Positions 27,208 to 36,988 of a stretch of 64,000 nt of DNA are shown piece by piece; the stretch's first letter is position 1; the number at the start of each line of letters is the position of its first letter. The notes beneath the pieces were generated by a model. The model was not told the DNA's origin and made no database searches. It worked only from the letters and a program-made list of their open reading frames with translations. The position numbers and the translations under genes were made by a program. Origin of the DNA: Sporosarcina ureae (lineage in GTDB: Bacteria; Bacillota; Bacilli; Bacillales_A; Planococcaceae); NCBI RefSeq assembly GCF_002082015.1, contig NZ_CP015109.1, positions 1,056,001-1,120,000 on the forward strand, given 5' to 3'.

Positions 27208-27981
27208 TTATCGACTATTCATAAAACGTCCCAAGAAGTCTTGCAGTCGCTCACTTTCCGGATGTAACAGTATCTCCGAAGGCGGTCCCTCTTCTTCAAT
27301 GACTCCTTGATTCAAGAATACGACACGATCTGCAATGTCGAGTGCGAAATCCATTTCGTGCGTGACCAGGATCATCGCCATCTCTCCTTCTTTCGCTAGA
27401 TCCCGAATGACTTCTAGCACTTCTCCGACGAGTTCAGGATCCAGTGCGGATGTTACTTCGTCAAACAGCATCACCTGCGGACGCATCATCAATGCACGCG
27501 CCATCGCGACACGCTGTTTTTGACCACCTGATAATTGTGCGGGGAACAATTCGATTTTGTCGCCAAGCCCCACTTTTTCTAGCATCTCTACTGCTGTAGC
27601 TTTCACTTCCGCTTTGCTTTCATTTTTGACGAGAACAGGGGCCAGCATACAGTTCTCGAGAATCGACATATGCGGGAACAAATTAAAGTGCTGGAATACC
27701 ATGCCGATATCCCCACGGATAGAACGTAAATGTTTTTCATCCGCCGTGACCCATTCCCCTTTTTTCTGCATCATCCACAAGTTGTTTCCATTGACTTCAA
27801 TCGCGCCTGAAGTAGGTTCTTCGAGTGTCATTAGCATGCGGATAATCGTTGTCTTACCAGAACCACTAGGTCCAATGAGCGCAACTTTCTCAGAAGGCTT
27901 AATGTCTAGGTCAATTCCTTTTAATACTTCCGTCTTACCAAACGATTTGTGCACATCTTTATATTGTACGATCGGTTCCAC
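27208..27981 (-). CDS. ehuA: Ectoine/hydroxyectoine ABC transporter ATPase
   Basis: A 257-residue ABC ATPase of the polar amino-acid class: Walker A GPSGSGKTTII (about 37-47), signature LSGGQKQRV (about 148) and Walker B VMLFDEVTSALD. The closest transporter type is EhuABCD from the neighbouring binding protein. It is the last gene of the ehuBCDA operon, 29 nt after ehuD. On its own it could serve another amino-acid uptake system; the operon partners decide the call. Confidence 0.85.
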   Translation of the reverse strand: MEPIVQYKDVHKSFGKTEVLKGIDLDIKPSEKVALIGPSGSGKTTIIRMLMTLEEPTSGAIEVNGNNLWMMQKKGEWVTADEKHLRSIRGDIGMVFQHFNLFPHMSILENCMLAPVLVKNESKAEVKATAVEMLEKVGLGDKIELFPAQLSGGQKQRVAMARALMMRPQVMLFDEVTSALDPELVGEVLEVIRDLAKEGEMAMILVTHEMDFALDIADRVVFLNQGVIEEEGPPSEILLHPESERLQDFLGRFMNSR

Positions 27982-28010
27982 GATCTGATCCTCTCCTTCT
28001 TCTTTGTTTC

Positions 28011-28694
28011 TTACGCTAACGTCTTATTGTCGAACCGACGATTATATTTCTTCTCTAATTTATTGATCAGCAGTGCAGATGGATAGCTTAGCAATAAGAA
28101 GAATAATGCGACTACCGTTAACGGCTCCACATATTTGTAATATTGAGCACCGTAATCATTCGCGATATGAAGCATCGCTACCACACCGATCGTTGAAGCT
28201 AACGGTACTTCTTTAAACATGATGATCAAGTAATTCCCAAGCATCGGAATGGTTGGTGGAATCGCTTGCGGTAAAATAATTTTCATCCACTTTTGACGTG
28301 TCGACAGATTCAGTGCAGTAGAAGCTTCCCACTGTCCTTTATCGACAGACTCAATACCCGAACGGTATACTTCAGACATATATGTACTAAAGTGAATGCC
28401 AAGCCCTAAAATTGCGGCTACGAATGGGTTCAATGAAACGCCTACGACTGGTATCATCGGCCATGCATAATAAATGAAAAACAACTGCACGAGTGGTGGC
28501 GTAGAGCGGATAAATTCAGCAATCCAGCCAAATAACCAGCGCACAGGCCGCCAAGGTATGCGACTAATGAATACCCATACAAAACCAAAGATCGCAGCGA
28601 ATAAGTAGCAAGCCAGCGTCAAACCGACTGTAATCCATAGTCCTTTAAATATTAGTGGAATAACGGAAAAGAATACGTCCCAACTCCAAGTCAT
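28011..28694 (-). CDS. ehuD: Ectoine/hydroxyectoine ABC transporter permease EhuD
   Basis: A 227-residue HisM/HisQ-type permease with about five membrane helices. The cytoplasmic coupling loop STALNLSTRQKWMKIILPQA is the EAA motif. It pairs with EhuC; its ATG is in the TAG/ATG junction at 28694, overlapping the ehuC stop. The identity rests on operon context and on the EhuB-like binding protein. Confidence 0.83.
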   Translation of the reverse strand: MTWSWDVFFSVIPLIFKGLWITVGLTLACYLFAAIFGFVWVFISRIPWRPVRWLFGWIAEFIRSTPPLVQLFFIYYAWPMIPVVGVSLNPFVAAILGLGIHFSTYMSEVYRSGIESVDKGQWEASTALNLSTRQKWMKIILPQAIPPTIPMLGNYLIIMFKEVPLASTIGVVAMLHIANDYGAQYYKYVEPLTVVALFFLLLSYPSALLINKLEKKYNRRFDNKTLA

Positions 28695-29353
28695 TAGCTA
28701 GCCACTCCTTTCTTCGATACGCTTTCCATTCTTCTTGTGAAGAATATCAATGGCAATGCAATAACAAAGTACATGACGAGTAGAAGTACATATACCATCG
28801 GAGATTCCGACAAGTGCGTGCTTCGATAAATATTTCCGTAATACAGTAAATCGGTCAGTCCGATTAATGAAACCAATGATGTTGCTTTTAAAATTTGAAT
28901 TAAGTAATTGCCGTATTCAGGTAGCATCATGCGTAGAGCTTGCGGAAGAATAATATGACGCATACGTTGAAACTTGGATAAATTCAATGCAATGGAAGCC
29001 TCCGTTTGACCAGCAGCCACCGCTTGAATCGATCCTCGCACAATCTCAGACATGTACGCTCCGTAGTTCAAGGATATTGCCAGCACGGCTACCCATACAT
29101 CGCTACCTAGATGGATATTGAATAAACCCGGTAACGCATAGGAAAACCAAAATAGCTGTACAATCAATGATGTTCCACGGAAAATCTCTACATAAAAACC
29201 AGTGAATCCTTTAATAAGCGGATTCGTATGGACGCGTGATAAGCCCGCGACGAATGCGATGATACTCGCACAAATAATTGATAATACTAGCACCTGTAGC
29301 GTAATGCCTAACCCTTGTACGACAGTGGAAAAAATATCGGGTAAGGAACTCAC
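28694..29353 (-). CDS. ehuC: Ectoine/hydroxyectoine ABC transporter permease EhuC
   Basis: A 219-residue polar amino-acid-type permease with about five helices. The coupling loop SIALNLSKFQRMRHIILPQA marks the EAA motif. Its start lies 93 nt after the ehuB stop, with a hairpin terminator in between, so the binding protein is probably made in excess over the membrane parts. Confidence 0.83.
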   Translation of the reverse strand: MSSLPDIFSTVVQGLGITLQVLVLSIICASIIAFVAGLSRVHTNPLIKGFTGFYVEIFRGTSLIVQLFWFSYALPGLFNIHLGSDVWVAVLAISLNYGAYMSEIVRGSIQAVAAGQTEASIALNLSKFQRMRHIILPQALRMMLPEYGNYLIQILKATSLVSLIGLTDLLYYGNIYRSTHLSESPMVYVLLLVMYFVIALPLIFFTRRMESVSKKGVAS

Positions 29354-29405
29354 AAAACCACTCCATTATAATTGTTTTACTTCCATCTATTTCATTTCGC
29401 GAATT

Positions 29406-29436
29406 AAAAAGGTCATGCCGCTGTTGGGCATGACCC
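29406..29436 (-). terminator. Attenuating terminator between ehuB and ehuC
   Basis: GGGTCATGCC / GGCATGACC hairpin followed by TTTTTAATT on minus, 10 nt after the ehuB stop. Partial read-through is likely because ehuCDA have no clear promoter of their own. Confidence 0.75.
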
Positions 29437-29446
29437 GGTTGTGTAC

Positions 29447-30334
29447 TTAGTAGTTATCGCCGTTACAAACACTTTCTGTCGTAATGTCGTCTTCTACTAT
29501 ATTCATTTCTTCAGTGAAACCAAATGGTTCGATTAATGCGGCGATTTCACCACTATCTTTCAACTTCTGTAATTCTTCGTTATAGGCTTCTCGTAATTCA
29601 TCGTCGTCATTCAAGAAAGCTGCAGCACCGAAGCTTGGCACTCCCTCAATATCTGGCTGTTCGAAGTCTGACACGAACTCTAGCTTTTCATTGTTCGCAG
29701 ACTCGAGCGCCATTTTGATAGTCATTTCTGTACCTGTCGTAACTGCTGCACGTCCGGATTCAACTGCGGAGAAAGACGCTGGGATATCGGGAACCATCAT
29801 AATCTGATCTTCTGCTATCCCTTCGCGCAACATAAAGTCTTTCTCTGTTGCACCGCTCATTACCGCTACTTTAACGTCTGGGTTCGCAGCGATATCTTTA
29901 TAGCTTTTTAAATTCATTGGGTTACCCGTTTCAACAATCAAACCTTCACCATACTTAATTTCTGGTTCTCCGAATGAAACACTTGAACAACGGTCAGGCG
30001 TAATGGCCATACCCGCTGTAATGACATCAAATTTCCCTGCGCCCAAGCCTGGGATCAATTGGCCAAAATCAGAAAGCTGACCGTCTACTTCTTCCACTCC
30101 CAAGTTTTCAAAAACCGCTTTGGCAATAGCGACCGCTGCACCTTGCAATTCCCCATCTTCTTCATACGCATACGGTTTCTCATTGGCAAAGCCGACTTTG
30201 ACAACGCCCTTTTCTTTCATGTTATCCAATTTGCTTCCGCCTTCATTACTTGACGAATCTGCATCCCCATTCCCGCAAGCTGCAAGTACTATAAGCATCA
30301 TCACCGCCAAAACACCTATCGCCGATTTCTTCAT
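29447..30334 (-). CDS. ehuB: Ectoine/hydroxyectoine-binding lipoprotein
   Basis: A 295-residue lipoprotein: signal core GVLAVMMLIVLAAC with lipobox LAAC, then a Ser/Gly/Asn linker. The mature part follows the EhuB pattern segment by segment: VGFANEKPYAY, LSDFGQLIPGLGAGKFDVI, AGMAITPDRCSSVSF, GNPMNLKSYKDIAANPDVK, VPDIPASFSAVESGRA and IEPFGF near the end. EhuB binds ectoine and hydroxyectoine with high affinity, delivering these osmoprotectants (also C/N sources) to EhuCD. No catabolic eut/doe genes or ehuR regulator are nearby, which favours an osmoprotection role. Confidence 0.88.
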   Translation of the reverse strand: MKKSAIGVLAVMMLIVLAACGNGDADSSSNEGGSKLDNMKEKGVVKVGFANEKPYAYEEDGELQGAAVAIAKAVFENLGVEEVDGQLSDFGQLIPGLGAGKFDVITAGMAITPDRCSSVSFGEPEIKYGEGLIVETGNPMNLKSYKDIAANPDVKVAVMSGATEKDFMLREGIAEDQIMMVPDIPASFSAVESGRAAVTTGTEMTIKMALESANNEKLEFVSDFEQPDIEGVPSFGAAAFLNDDDELREAYNEELQKLKDSGEIAALIEPFGFTEEMNIVEDDITTESVCNGDNY

Positions 30335-30383
30335 AATTCTCCCCCCTTGATTTTTTTATCAAACTATTAGTAAGTTAGTTGAT

Positions 30384-30412
30384 AGATTACCATAGTGAAT
30401 TAATAAGTTCAA
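30384..30412 (-). promoter_or_regulatory. Candidate ehu operon promoter
   Basis: On minus TTGAAC (30412-30407), 17 nt, TAATCT (30389-30384); about 50 nt upstream of ehuB, which has a GGGGGG ribosome site. From 30413 to 30650 the DNA is very AT-rich and no other feature was recognised. Confidence 0.5.
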
Positions 30413-30650
30413 ACGATTTTCGACAACTTTACATTTTAGTTATATAAAAATAGTAACTACAAATACCGTGATGACAGCGTTTCCATAACTTTATTTTTAA
30501 GAATTTTTCACAAAATTTTATTTTTTACTAGGTGAAAAGACATCAATTATTTACTTTTAAAAAGGTTTTTTGAAATTCTACTTCACCTTTCAAAATTTAC
30601 CGTTTATTTTCCATTAGTAAATTAATTAACTAAATGAATATTAATAATTT

Positions 30651-30703
30651 AAAAAGAACACACTGGATGCGTATACTTTCGTCTCTTCTCATCCAATGTG
30701 TTC
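30651..30703 (-). terminator. Second terminator downstream of tRNA-Arg
   Basis: GAACACATTGGATG / CATCCAGTGTGTTC hairpin followed by TTTTTAAATT on minus. Confidence 0.65.
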
Positions 30704-30726
30704 GATATATATTTTTCCGATGTCAT

Positions 30727-30783
30727 AAAAAAACAACGATTGGATGCACAATCCAAATGGATCATGACAAACAATCGTTGTTT
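30727..30783 (-). terminator. First terminator downstream of tRNA-Arg
   Basis: AAACAACGATTG / CAATCGTTGTTT stem followed by a run of T on minus, 16 nt after the tRNA. A nested repeat of GGATTG/CAATCC type is in the loop. Confidence 0.8.
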
Positions 30784-30798
30784 AAGATAGAACCTTGA

Positions 30799-30870
30799 TG
30801 CCCTCGGCGGGAGTCGAACCCACATTTTGAGCTTCGGAGGCTCACGTGCTATCCATTGCACCACGAGGAC
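30799..30870 (-). tRNA. tRNA-Arg (anticodon CCG)
   Basis: A 72-nt cloverleaf on minus. Acceptor GTCCTCG pairs with CGAGGGC plus discriminator A; D-arm GTGC-AATGGATA-GCAC; anticodon stem TGAGC / GCTCA with loop CTCCGAA, giving anticodon CCG for codon CGG; T-arm GTGGGTTCGACTCCCGC. CCA is not encoded. It stands alone with two terminators downstream. Confidence 0.96.
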
Positions 30871-30998
30871 TAAACGTGTAGTATCAAACTTTACCTACAA
30901 ATACTCAACTACAGAAAAAAGCTTTTCTTCTGTAAGAGACATCTTCCATTATATCGTAGAATATAATGAAAAGCAATGTGTATTTTTAAGGCAAATGA

Positions 30999-31017
30999 TT
31001 TGACCTTTGTTGACCTT
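30999..31017 (-). promoter_or_regulatory. CtsR operator at the clpP promoter
   Basis: On minus AAGGTCAACAAAGGTCAAA, a direct repeat of the GGTCAAA heptamer with the usual 3-nt gap, the CtsR recognition pattern. It contains two possible -35 hexamers (TTGACC at 31000 and 31010 on plus). TAAAAT at 31024 fits the first with an 18-nt spacer. Confidence 0.85.
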
Positions 31018-31101
31018 AATAGGTAAAATACAGTTATAGTTGAAATACGAAATGATTTCAACCGAACGAATATTATGAAGTAATTAAAGGAGGAAGTCTA
31101 A

Positions 31102-31698
31102 TTGAATCTAATTCCTACAGTAATTGAACAAACAAACCGTGGTGAGCGAGCGTACGACATTTACTCCCGTCTACTGAAAGACCGAATTATCATGTTGGGT
31201 AGCGGAATTGATGACAACGTCGCTAACTCTATCGTTGCGCAACTTCTATTCCTAGAAGCTGAAGATCCAGACAAAGATATCTCCATTTACATCAACAGCC
31301 CAGGTGGAAGTATCACAGCTGGTATGGCAATCTACGATACCATGCAATACATCAAACCAGACATCCGCACAATCTGTGTAGGTATGGCAGCATCTATGGG
31401 TGCATTCTTGCTAACAGCTGGTACAGAAGGTAAACGTTACGCTTTGCCAAACGCAGAAGTAATGATTCACCAACCACTAGGTGGCGCACAAGGTCAGGCA
31501 ACTGAAATCGAAATCGCCGCAAAACGCATCTTGCACCTACGTGAAAAACTAAACCAAATCCTAGCTGATCGCACTGGCCAGCCAATCGATGTCATCGCAA
31601 AAGACACAGACCGCGATAACTTCATGACTGCCGAGCGCGCTAAAGAATACGGCCTAATCGACCACGTTCTAGAACGCAACGAAATCGAAAAGAAATAA
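31102..31698 (+). CDS. clpP: ATP-dependent Clp protease proteolytic subunit
   Basis: A 198-residue serine protease. The triad is visible at normal positions: Ser98 in [11 protein letters not shown], His123 in MIHQPLGG and Asp172 in DTDRDNFM. ClpP forms a tetradecameric chamber fed by ClpX, ClpC or ClpE and degrades, among others, tmRNA-tagged proteins such as those ending LAFAA here. GGAGG precedes the start (TTG/ATG region at 31102). It is monocistronic, controlled by the CtsR box upstream and closed by a strong terminator. Confidence 0.98.
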   Translation: MNLIPTVIEQTNRGERAYDIYSRLLKDRIIMLGSGIDDNVANSIVAQLLFLEAEDPDKDISIYINSPGGSITAGMAIYDTMQYIKPDIRTICVGMAASMGAFLLTAGTEGKRYALPNAEVMIHQPLGGAQGQATEIEIAAKRILHLREKLNQILADRTGQPIDVIAKDTDRDNFMTAERAKEYGLIDHVLERNEIEKK

Positions 31699-31706
31699 AC
31701 AACTAC

Positions 31707-31754
31707 AGGTTGTCGCAGAAAGCCAAATGGCCTTCCGCGACAACCTTTTTATTT
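31707..31754 (+). terminator. clpP terminator
   Basis: AGGTTGTCGC / GCGACAACCT stem, inner GCC / GGC pairs, followed by TTTTTATTTT. Confidence 0.88.
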
Positions 31755-31835
31755 TGTATTTAATATTTATTTGGGTTTGGGTTAATCTTTACAATACAAA
31801 TGTATCAGCTCTCTAACTCCAGATTGTAACAGCTA

Positions 31836-31964
31836 GTTGATCTGCGTTCCAGGCGGCGACTCCCGCGGGAAAAGCATGTGCCTTGAGACCCCGCAGGTAG
31901 CGAAGCGGACGAGGAGGCTCAAGCCATGCCCGCAGGAAAGCGTCCGCCTGGAACGCAGATCAAC
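31836..31964. repeat. Large intergenic inverted-repeat element 1
   Basis: A 129-nt palindromic structure between clpP and crh. The outer arms GTTGATCTGCGTTCCAGGCG and their complement at 31945-31964 are perfect over about 21 nt. Inside are CCCGCGGGAAAAGCATG and CATGCCCGCAGG-type arms, CCTTGAG / CTCAAG and a GC-rich loop. The motif GGCGACTCCCGCGGGAAA...GGAAAGCGTCC recurs at 61838-61918. Similar GC-rich palindromes are common between genes of Bacillales genomes; function unknown. The rest of 31755-32070 holds nothing recognisable. Confidence 0.75.
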
Positions 31965-32070
31965 GGCTCCCTTTACTCTCTAATCGCCCTACTCCTGCAT
32001 TCCAGTTGCACAAAAAAAGATGACGAAACCTCAAAAAGGTCATCGCCACCCATGTCTAACATAATTACAC

Positions 32071-32328
32071 TCACTGCTCATCTTCCACTAAATCAGCCAA
32101 ATTCTGAAGAGCCAAATCCTCATCAATCCCGTCCGTAATCAACGTGATCTCCGTTCCCTTCGCAATCGCCAAACTCATAATCCCCATAATGCTCTTCGCA
32201 TTCACCTGACGATTATCTTTCTTCAAATAAATATCAGCCGTATACTTATTGGCCTCCTGTACAAATAACGCCGCCTGCCTTGCTTGCAAACCAGGTTTAA
32301 TTCCTACTTTCACTGTTTTTTCTACCAT
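32071..32328 (-). CDS. crh: Crh, HPr-like catabolite repression protein
   Basis: An 85-residue HPr homologue starting MVEKTVKVGIKPGLQARQ. ATG 32328 has GGAG 8 nt upstream. Position 15 is Gln instead of the phosphotransfer His of HPr, and Ser46 in AKSIMGIMS is retained, which distinguishes Crh from PtsH. HPr kinase (encoded at 41533-42483) phosphorylates Ser46, making Crh a CcpA co-effector. It follows whiA in the conserved nudix-rapZ-yvcK-whiA-crh operon. Confidence 0.95.
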   Translation of the reverse strand: MVEKTVKVGIKPGLQARQAALFVQEANKYTADIYLKKDNRQVNAKSIMGIMSLAIAKGTEITLITDGIDEDLALQNLADLVEDEQ

Positions 32329-32376
32329 ATTGTGTGCTCCTTTTCTTCCTCTTCTCATGAAGGATCTACTAGTTAT

Positions 32377-33303
32377 TTAACGTAAACGATCTGCGATTTC
32401 TTCAATTTTACGCAAACGATGATTGACACCTGACTTACTGACCGGTGCACCTGTTACCAGTTCACCTAACTCCTTTAGCGTCACATCTTGATGCGTGACA
32501 CGTAATCGAGCAATTTCTTGCAGACGATCTGGTAATTGATCTAAACCAATCGTGCGCTCAATCAATTTAATATTTTCTACTTGCCTTTGTGCCGCACCGA
32601 TTGTCTTATTCAGATTGGCGGTTTCACAATTCACTAGCCGATTCACACTGTTGCGCATATCACGCATAATCCGTACATCTTCAAACTTCATAAGAGATAC
32701 ATGCGCACCGATGATACCTAGGAAATCGGATATTTTTTCTGCTTCTTTGAGATACGCAATAAACCCTTTTTTACGCTCAATAGATTTCGCATTCAACTGA
32801 AAGTGGTTCATCAACTCAACAAGTGATTGACTGTGTTCCTGATAGCTTGAGAAGACTTCCAAGTGATAAGAAGACGTCTCTGGATTATTAACGGAGCCTC
32901 CTGCCAGGAAAGCTCCCCGTAAGTATGCGCGTGCACAGCAGTCTTTTTCAATTAGCTGTGGATCGATTGTATGGATCATTTGGAAGTCATGCGTCATGAT
33001 CGATAACTCTTCCAATAAATGTTTCGCTCCATCACGGATTCGACAAATATAGATATTATTTTTCTTTAAACGCATTTTTTTTCGTACTAGCAATTCCACT
33101 TTATATGGATACAATGCCTTCACGTTCGAATACAGACGACGCGCAATAGAGGCATTTTCTGTTTGAACGTCAAGACTTAGTTGTTTATTAGAAAAAGACA
33201 TGACACCATTCATTCGGATGAAAGCCGCAATTTCTGCTTTCGTACAGCAATCATCCGCTTCGATCTGCGTCAGTTCCTTTTTCGTTTTGGATGCAAAAGA
33301 CAT
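32377..33303 (-). CDS. whiA: WhiA, DNA-binding cell-division/chromosome protein
   Basis: A 308-residue protein. The N-terminal two thirds form a LAGLIDADG-endonuclease-like domain without catalytic residues ([24 protein letters not shown] region near 125-150, given in outline). The C-terminal part is a helix-turn-helix ([20 protein letters not shown], about 275-295). WhiA affects division and chromosome segregation in Bacillus and is a regulator in Actinobacteria. It lies between yvcK and crh. Confidence 0.96.
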   Translation of the reverse strand: MSFASKTKKELTQIEADDCCTKAEIAAFIRMNGVMSFSNKQLSLDVQTENASIARRLYSNVKALYPYKVELLVRKKMRLKKNNIYICRIRDGAKHLLEELSIMTHDFQMIHTIDPQLIEKDCCARAYLRGAFLAGGSVNNPETSSYHLEVFSSYQEHSQSLVELMNHFQLNAKSIERKKGFIAYLKEAEKISDFLGIIGAHVSLMKFEDVRIMRDMRNSVNRLVNCETANLNKTIGAAQRQVENIKLIERTIGLDQLPDRLQEIARLRVTHQDVTLKELGELVTGAPVSKSGVNHRLRKIEEIADRLR

Positions 33304-33344
33304 GATATTCCCCCTTTTCGGCGATTTTCATATCTATCCGCCTT

Positions 33345-34307
33345 CTACGTTCTCTCTATATAACGCATCAACATATCTGATACTTCCATCGTTTTATGCA
33401 TGATCGTTCCATCTAGGATGGTCGCAATCTCCTGCACGAATACTTCAGGCACTAAAGATTGCAGTACCTCTAGGTCATTCTCCACAAGCCAAGGTTCTTC
33501 TTTTTCATTCAGGTTATGCGTGCGTCTGAACGCTTCTGCATTATTCACTAGTACTGCATCAAGAAACGGTTCTCCCGCATGATCGTAAAGCGCCTGAACG
33601 TGCTCAGAAGCAGTATAGCGATACGTTTCGCCACGTTGCGTAGTTAAATTACCAACATAGACCTTTTTTGCAGTACTTTCGAGAACCGCTTCACGGATAT
33701 CCTGCACTAAAAGTGTTGGCAAAGTACTAGTATACAAGCTTCCCGGCCCAAATACGATTAAATCTGCATTTTTTATCGTATCGGCTGTTTCCGGCAAAGG
33801 TTTTACATCTTGAGGCGTGATAAAAACGTTACGGATTTTCCTCCCATAGAGAGGAATTTTCGATTCACCTGTAATGATTGAACCATCTTCAAGCTCGGCA
33901 TGCAAGGTAATTCGCTGATTTGCTGCAGGTAACACCGTTCCTTTAATATTCAGCACCACACCCATCTGCTCGACTGCACGTGCGAAATCGCCAGTAATAG
34001 TTGTTAGAGCTGTAAGCATTAAATTTCCAAGAGAATGTCCCTTCAAACCATCCGTTCCCTCGAAACGATGCTGAAACATTTTCTCGATCATGGGCTCAAC
34101 ATCTGAAAGCGCTGCCATAACTTGCCTGATATCTCCAGGTGGCGGTACGTTATATTGGTCGAATAAACGACCTGAACTTCCCCCGTCATCCGCCACCGTA
34201 ACAATCGCGGTCAGCTCAATTGGATACCGTTTTAATCCACGTAGGATATTGGATAAACCTGTGCCGCCACCGAACACAACAACTCTTTTCATCGTAGTGG
34301 ATTGCAT
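33345..34307 (-). CDS. yvcK: YvcK-type gluconeogenesis factor (CofD-like)
   Basis: About 320 residues starting MQSTTMKRVVVFGGGTGLSN. ATG 34307 lies 7 nt beyond the rapZ stop; the longer frame overlaps rapZ and is rejected. Motifs: GGGTGLS, VTVADDGGSSGRL and GDIRQVMAALSD, typical of the CofD/UPF0052 family that binds UDP-sugars. In B. subtilis YvcK is needed for growth on gluconeogenic carbon sources and for morphology. It is translationally close to rapZ and whiA. Confidence 0.95.
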   Translation of the reverse strand: MQSTTMKRVVVFGGGTGLSNILRGLKRYPIELTAIVTVADDGGSSGRLFDQYNVPPPGDIRQVMAALSDVEPMIEKMFQHRFEGTDGLKGHSLGNLMLTALTTITGDFARAVEQMGVVLNIKGTVLPAANQRITLHAELEDGSIITGESKIPLYGRKIRNVFITPQDVKPLPETADTIKNADLIVFGPGSLYTSTLPTLLVQDIREAVLESTAKKVYVGNLTTQRGETYRYTASEHVQALYDHAGEPFLDAVLVNNAEAFRRTHNLNEKEEPWLVENDLEVLQSLVPEVFVQEIATILDGTIMHKTMEVSDMLMRYIERT

Positions 34308-34314
34308 AGTGATG

Positions 34315-35208
34315 TCAACCCTTTCTTTTTTCAACGTCCCGATGCGATACATGTGTCGGGTAATCGCCTTTAAAAACACCTGTAAAATATTCAGCAAGTG
34401 TAACAGAGCGATGTTGACCACCTGTACAACCGAAAGCTATAACCGCTTGACCTTTTCCTTCTTGTTTATACTGTGGAATCAAGAATTTGAATAAATCGGT
34501 TAGTTTTTCAATTAATTCTTTCGTATCTGACCATTTCAATACGTACTCCGATACTTCGCGATTCAAACCTGTCAACGGACGTAATTCCTCCAAATAAAAC
34601 GGGTTCGGTAAAAAACGTACGTCGAATACTACGTCCGCATCAATCGGCATCCCATGCTTGAATCCGAATGATACAAAATTCAATGTAAAGTTTGGCTCTC
34701 CTGCTTCAGCAAACTCACGGGTGATTTTCTCTCGTAATTGCTTAGGTTTTAATTTTGATGTGTCAATAATAGAACGTGAAAGTCCTTTTATTTCAGTTAA
34801 CAAAAGACGCTCTTTGCGAATCCCTTCGAGTAACACGCCGCCTTCGGATAACGGATGTGATCTGCGCGTTTCTTTATACCGTTTCACAAGTGCTTCATCA
34901 TTTGAATCGAGGAATAACAAACTGGTTTTAACATCTTCCATCTTGAATAATCCTTCGAGTGCAGTAACCATAGAGTCAAATAAACTTCCCCCGCGCGTAT
35001 CCATCACAGCGGCAATGCGCCTCATCTGATTATCCGACTTCATCATCAAATCTAGGAATGTTACAAATAATTCGGGTGGCAAATTGTCTATGCAATAGAA
35101 TCCCATGTCTTCAAAGCATTGCATGGCGACTGTCTTACCTGCACCTGACATCCCCGTAATAATTACGACTTCATATTCATTTACCGCCTGTGGTTGATCC
35201 ATAAACAT
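34315..35208 (-). CDS. rapZ: RapZ/YvcJ nucleotide-binding protein
   Basis: A 297-residue P-loop protein with Walker [13 protein letters not shown] near residues 19-30, RSHPLSEGG and the C-terminal [13 protein letters not shown]. The family binds ATP/GTP; E. coli RapZ is an RNA adaptor for GlmZ, and B. subtilis YvcJ affects competence. The start ATG forms a TAATG overlap with the NUDIX gene stop. The operon order is conserved in Bacillales. Confidence 0.95.
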   Translation of the reverse strand: MFMDQPQAVNEYEVVIITGMSGAGKTVAMQCFEDMGFYCIDNLPPELFVTFLDLMMKSDNQMRRIAAVMDTRGGSLFDSMVTALEGLFKMEDVKTSLLFLDSNDEALVKRYKETRRSHPLSEGGVLLEGIRKERLLLTEIKGLSRSIIDTSKLKPKQLREKITREFAEAGEPNFTLNFVSFGFKHGMPIDADVVFDVRFLPNPFYLEELRPLTGLNREVSEYVLKWSDTKELIEKLTDLFKFLIPQYKQEGKGQAVIAFGCTGGQHRSVTLAEYFTGVFKGDYPTHVSHRDVEKRKG

Positions 35209-35684
35209 TATTCACCTTCCATTGATTGTTGAAGTGATTCCCGCAAGAAGCGGAATTGCTCTGTATAATAGAACGTTCCATACTGCATACCTTCCTGACT
35301 CACCGCAAAGAGCAAATTCTTGCGATCACCTTCCGCCATTGGCAGTGTATGCAAACTTTCAAGCGGATGCCATTCCAGTTCACCTTCGACGGTTGTTTTC
35401 ATTATGTTTCCGGAATAATCACGTGCGACAAATGTAAAGAGTAACCATTCGTTTAATAATTCTTTTTCTTCATCATCCATGATCATCATCGTATATACGC
35501 CTTTTAAATGTGGCGAGATTGCCTGTGCACCGGTTTCTTCGAGAAATTCACGATTAGCTGCTTCATATACAGACTCACCTTCATCGATTTTCCCTCCCGG
35601 TGCTACATACCAACCACGCCTTGGCTTCTTGAGTAAAAGAACTTGACCGTCTTTTACCACGAGCAAATTAGCAATTTTTTGCAT
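35208..35684 (-). CDS. NUDIX hydrolase (YvcI-like)
   Basis: A 158-residue protein starting [23 protein letters not shown] 35684 has GTGAGG upstream; the longer frame runs through the terminator at 35744 and is rejected. The Nudix box [20 protein letters not shown], followed by ETGA, is intact (GX5EX7REUXEEXGU). It probably hydrolyses an oxidised or modified nucleotide, but the substrate cannot be told. It is first gene of the rapZ-yvcK-whiA-crh cluster. Confidence 0.92.
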   Translation of the reverse strand: MQKIANLLVVKDGQVLLLKKPRRGWYVAPGGKIDEGESVYEAANREFLEETGAQAISPHLKGVYTMMIMDDEEKELLNEWLLFTFVARDYSGNIMKTTVEGELEWHPLESLHTLPMAEGDRKNLLFAVSQEGMQYGTFYYTEQFRFLRESLQQSMEGE

Positions 35685-35743
35685 ATGTATTTCCTCACTT
35701 TTCGAGTATGTACTTATAGTATACAATGCTTTCAAGTAAAACG

Positions 35744-35790
35744 AAAAAAAAAGGTGGCTATTCACGGAAGTTTGTACCGTAAATAGCCAC
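35744..35790 (-). terminator. trxB terminator
   Basis: GTGGCTATTTACGG / CCGTGAATAGCCAC stem followed by C and nine T on minus, about 98 nt after the trxB stop. Confidence 0.88.
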
Positions 35791-35887
35791 AAAGTTGCTA
35801 TATTATGAAAGGGGGTCTTTCTTCTTTTTATTATCCCCCTTTTATATTGCAGGACGATTACATACACGTTACAAAACGATAACCTGT

Positions 35888-36985
<1,098 letters not shown>

Positions 36986-36988
36986 TCA

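Noticed and set aside
35685-35867. N-terminal extension of the NUDIX protein
   Set aside because: It would cross the trxB terminator and has no ribosome site; the ATG at 35684 has one.
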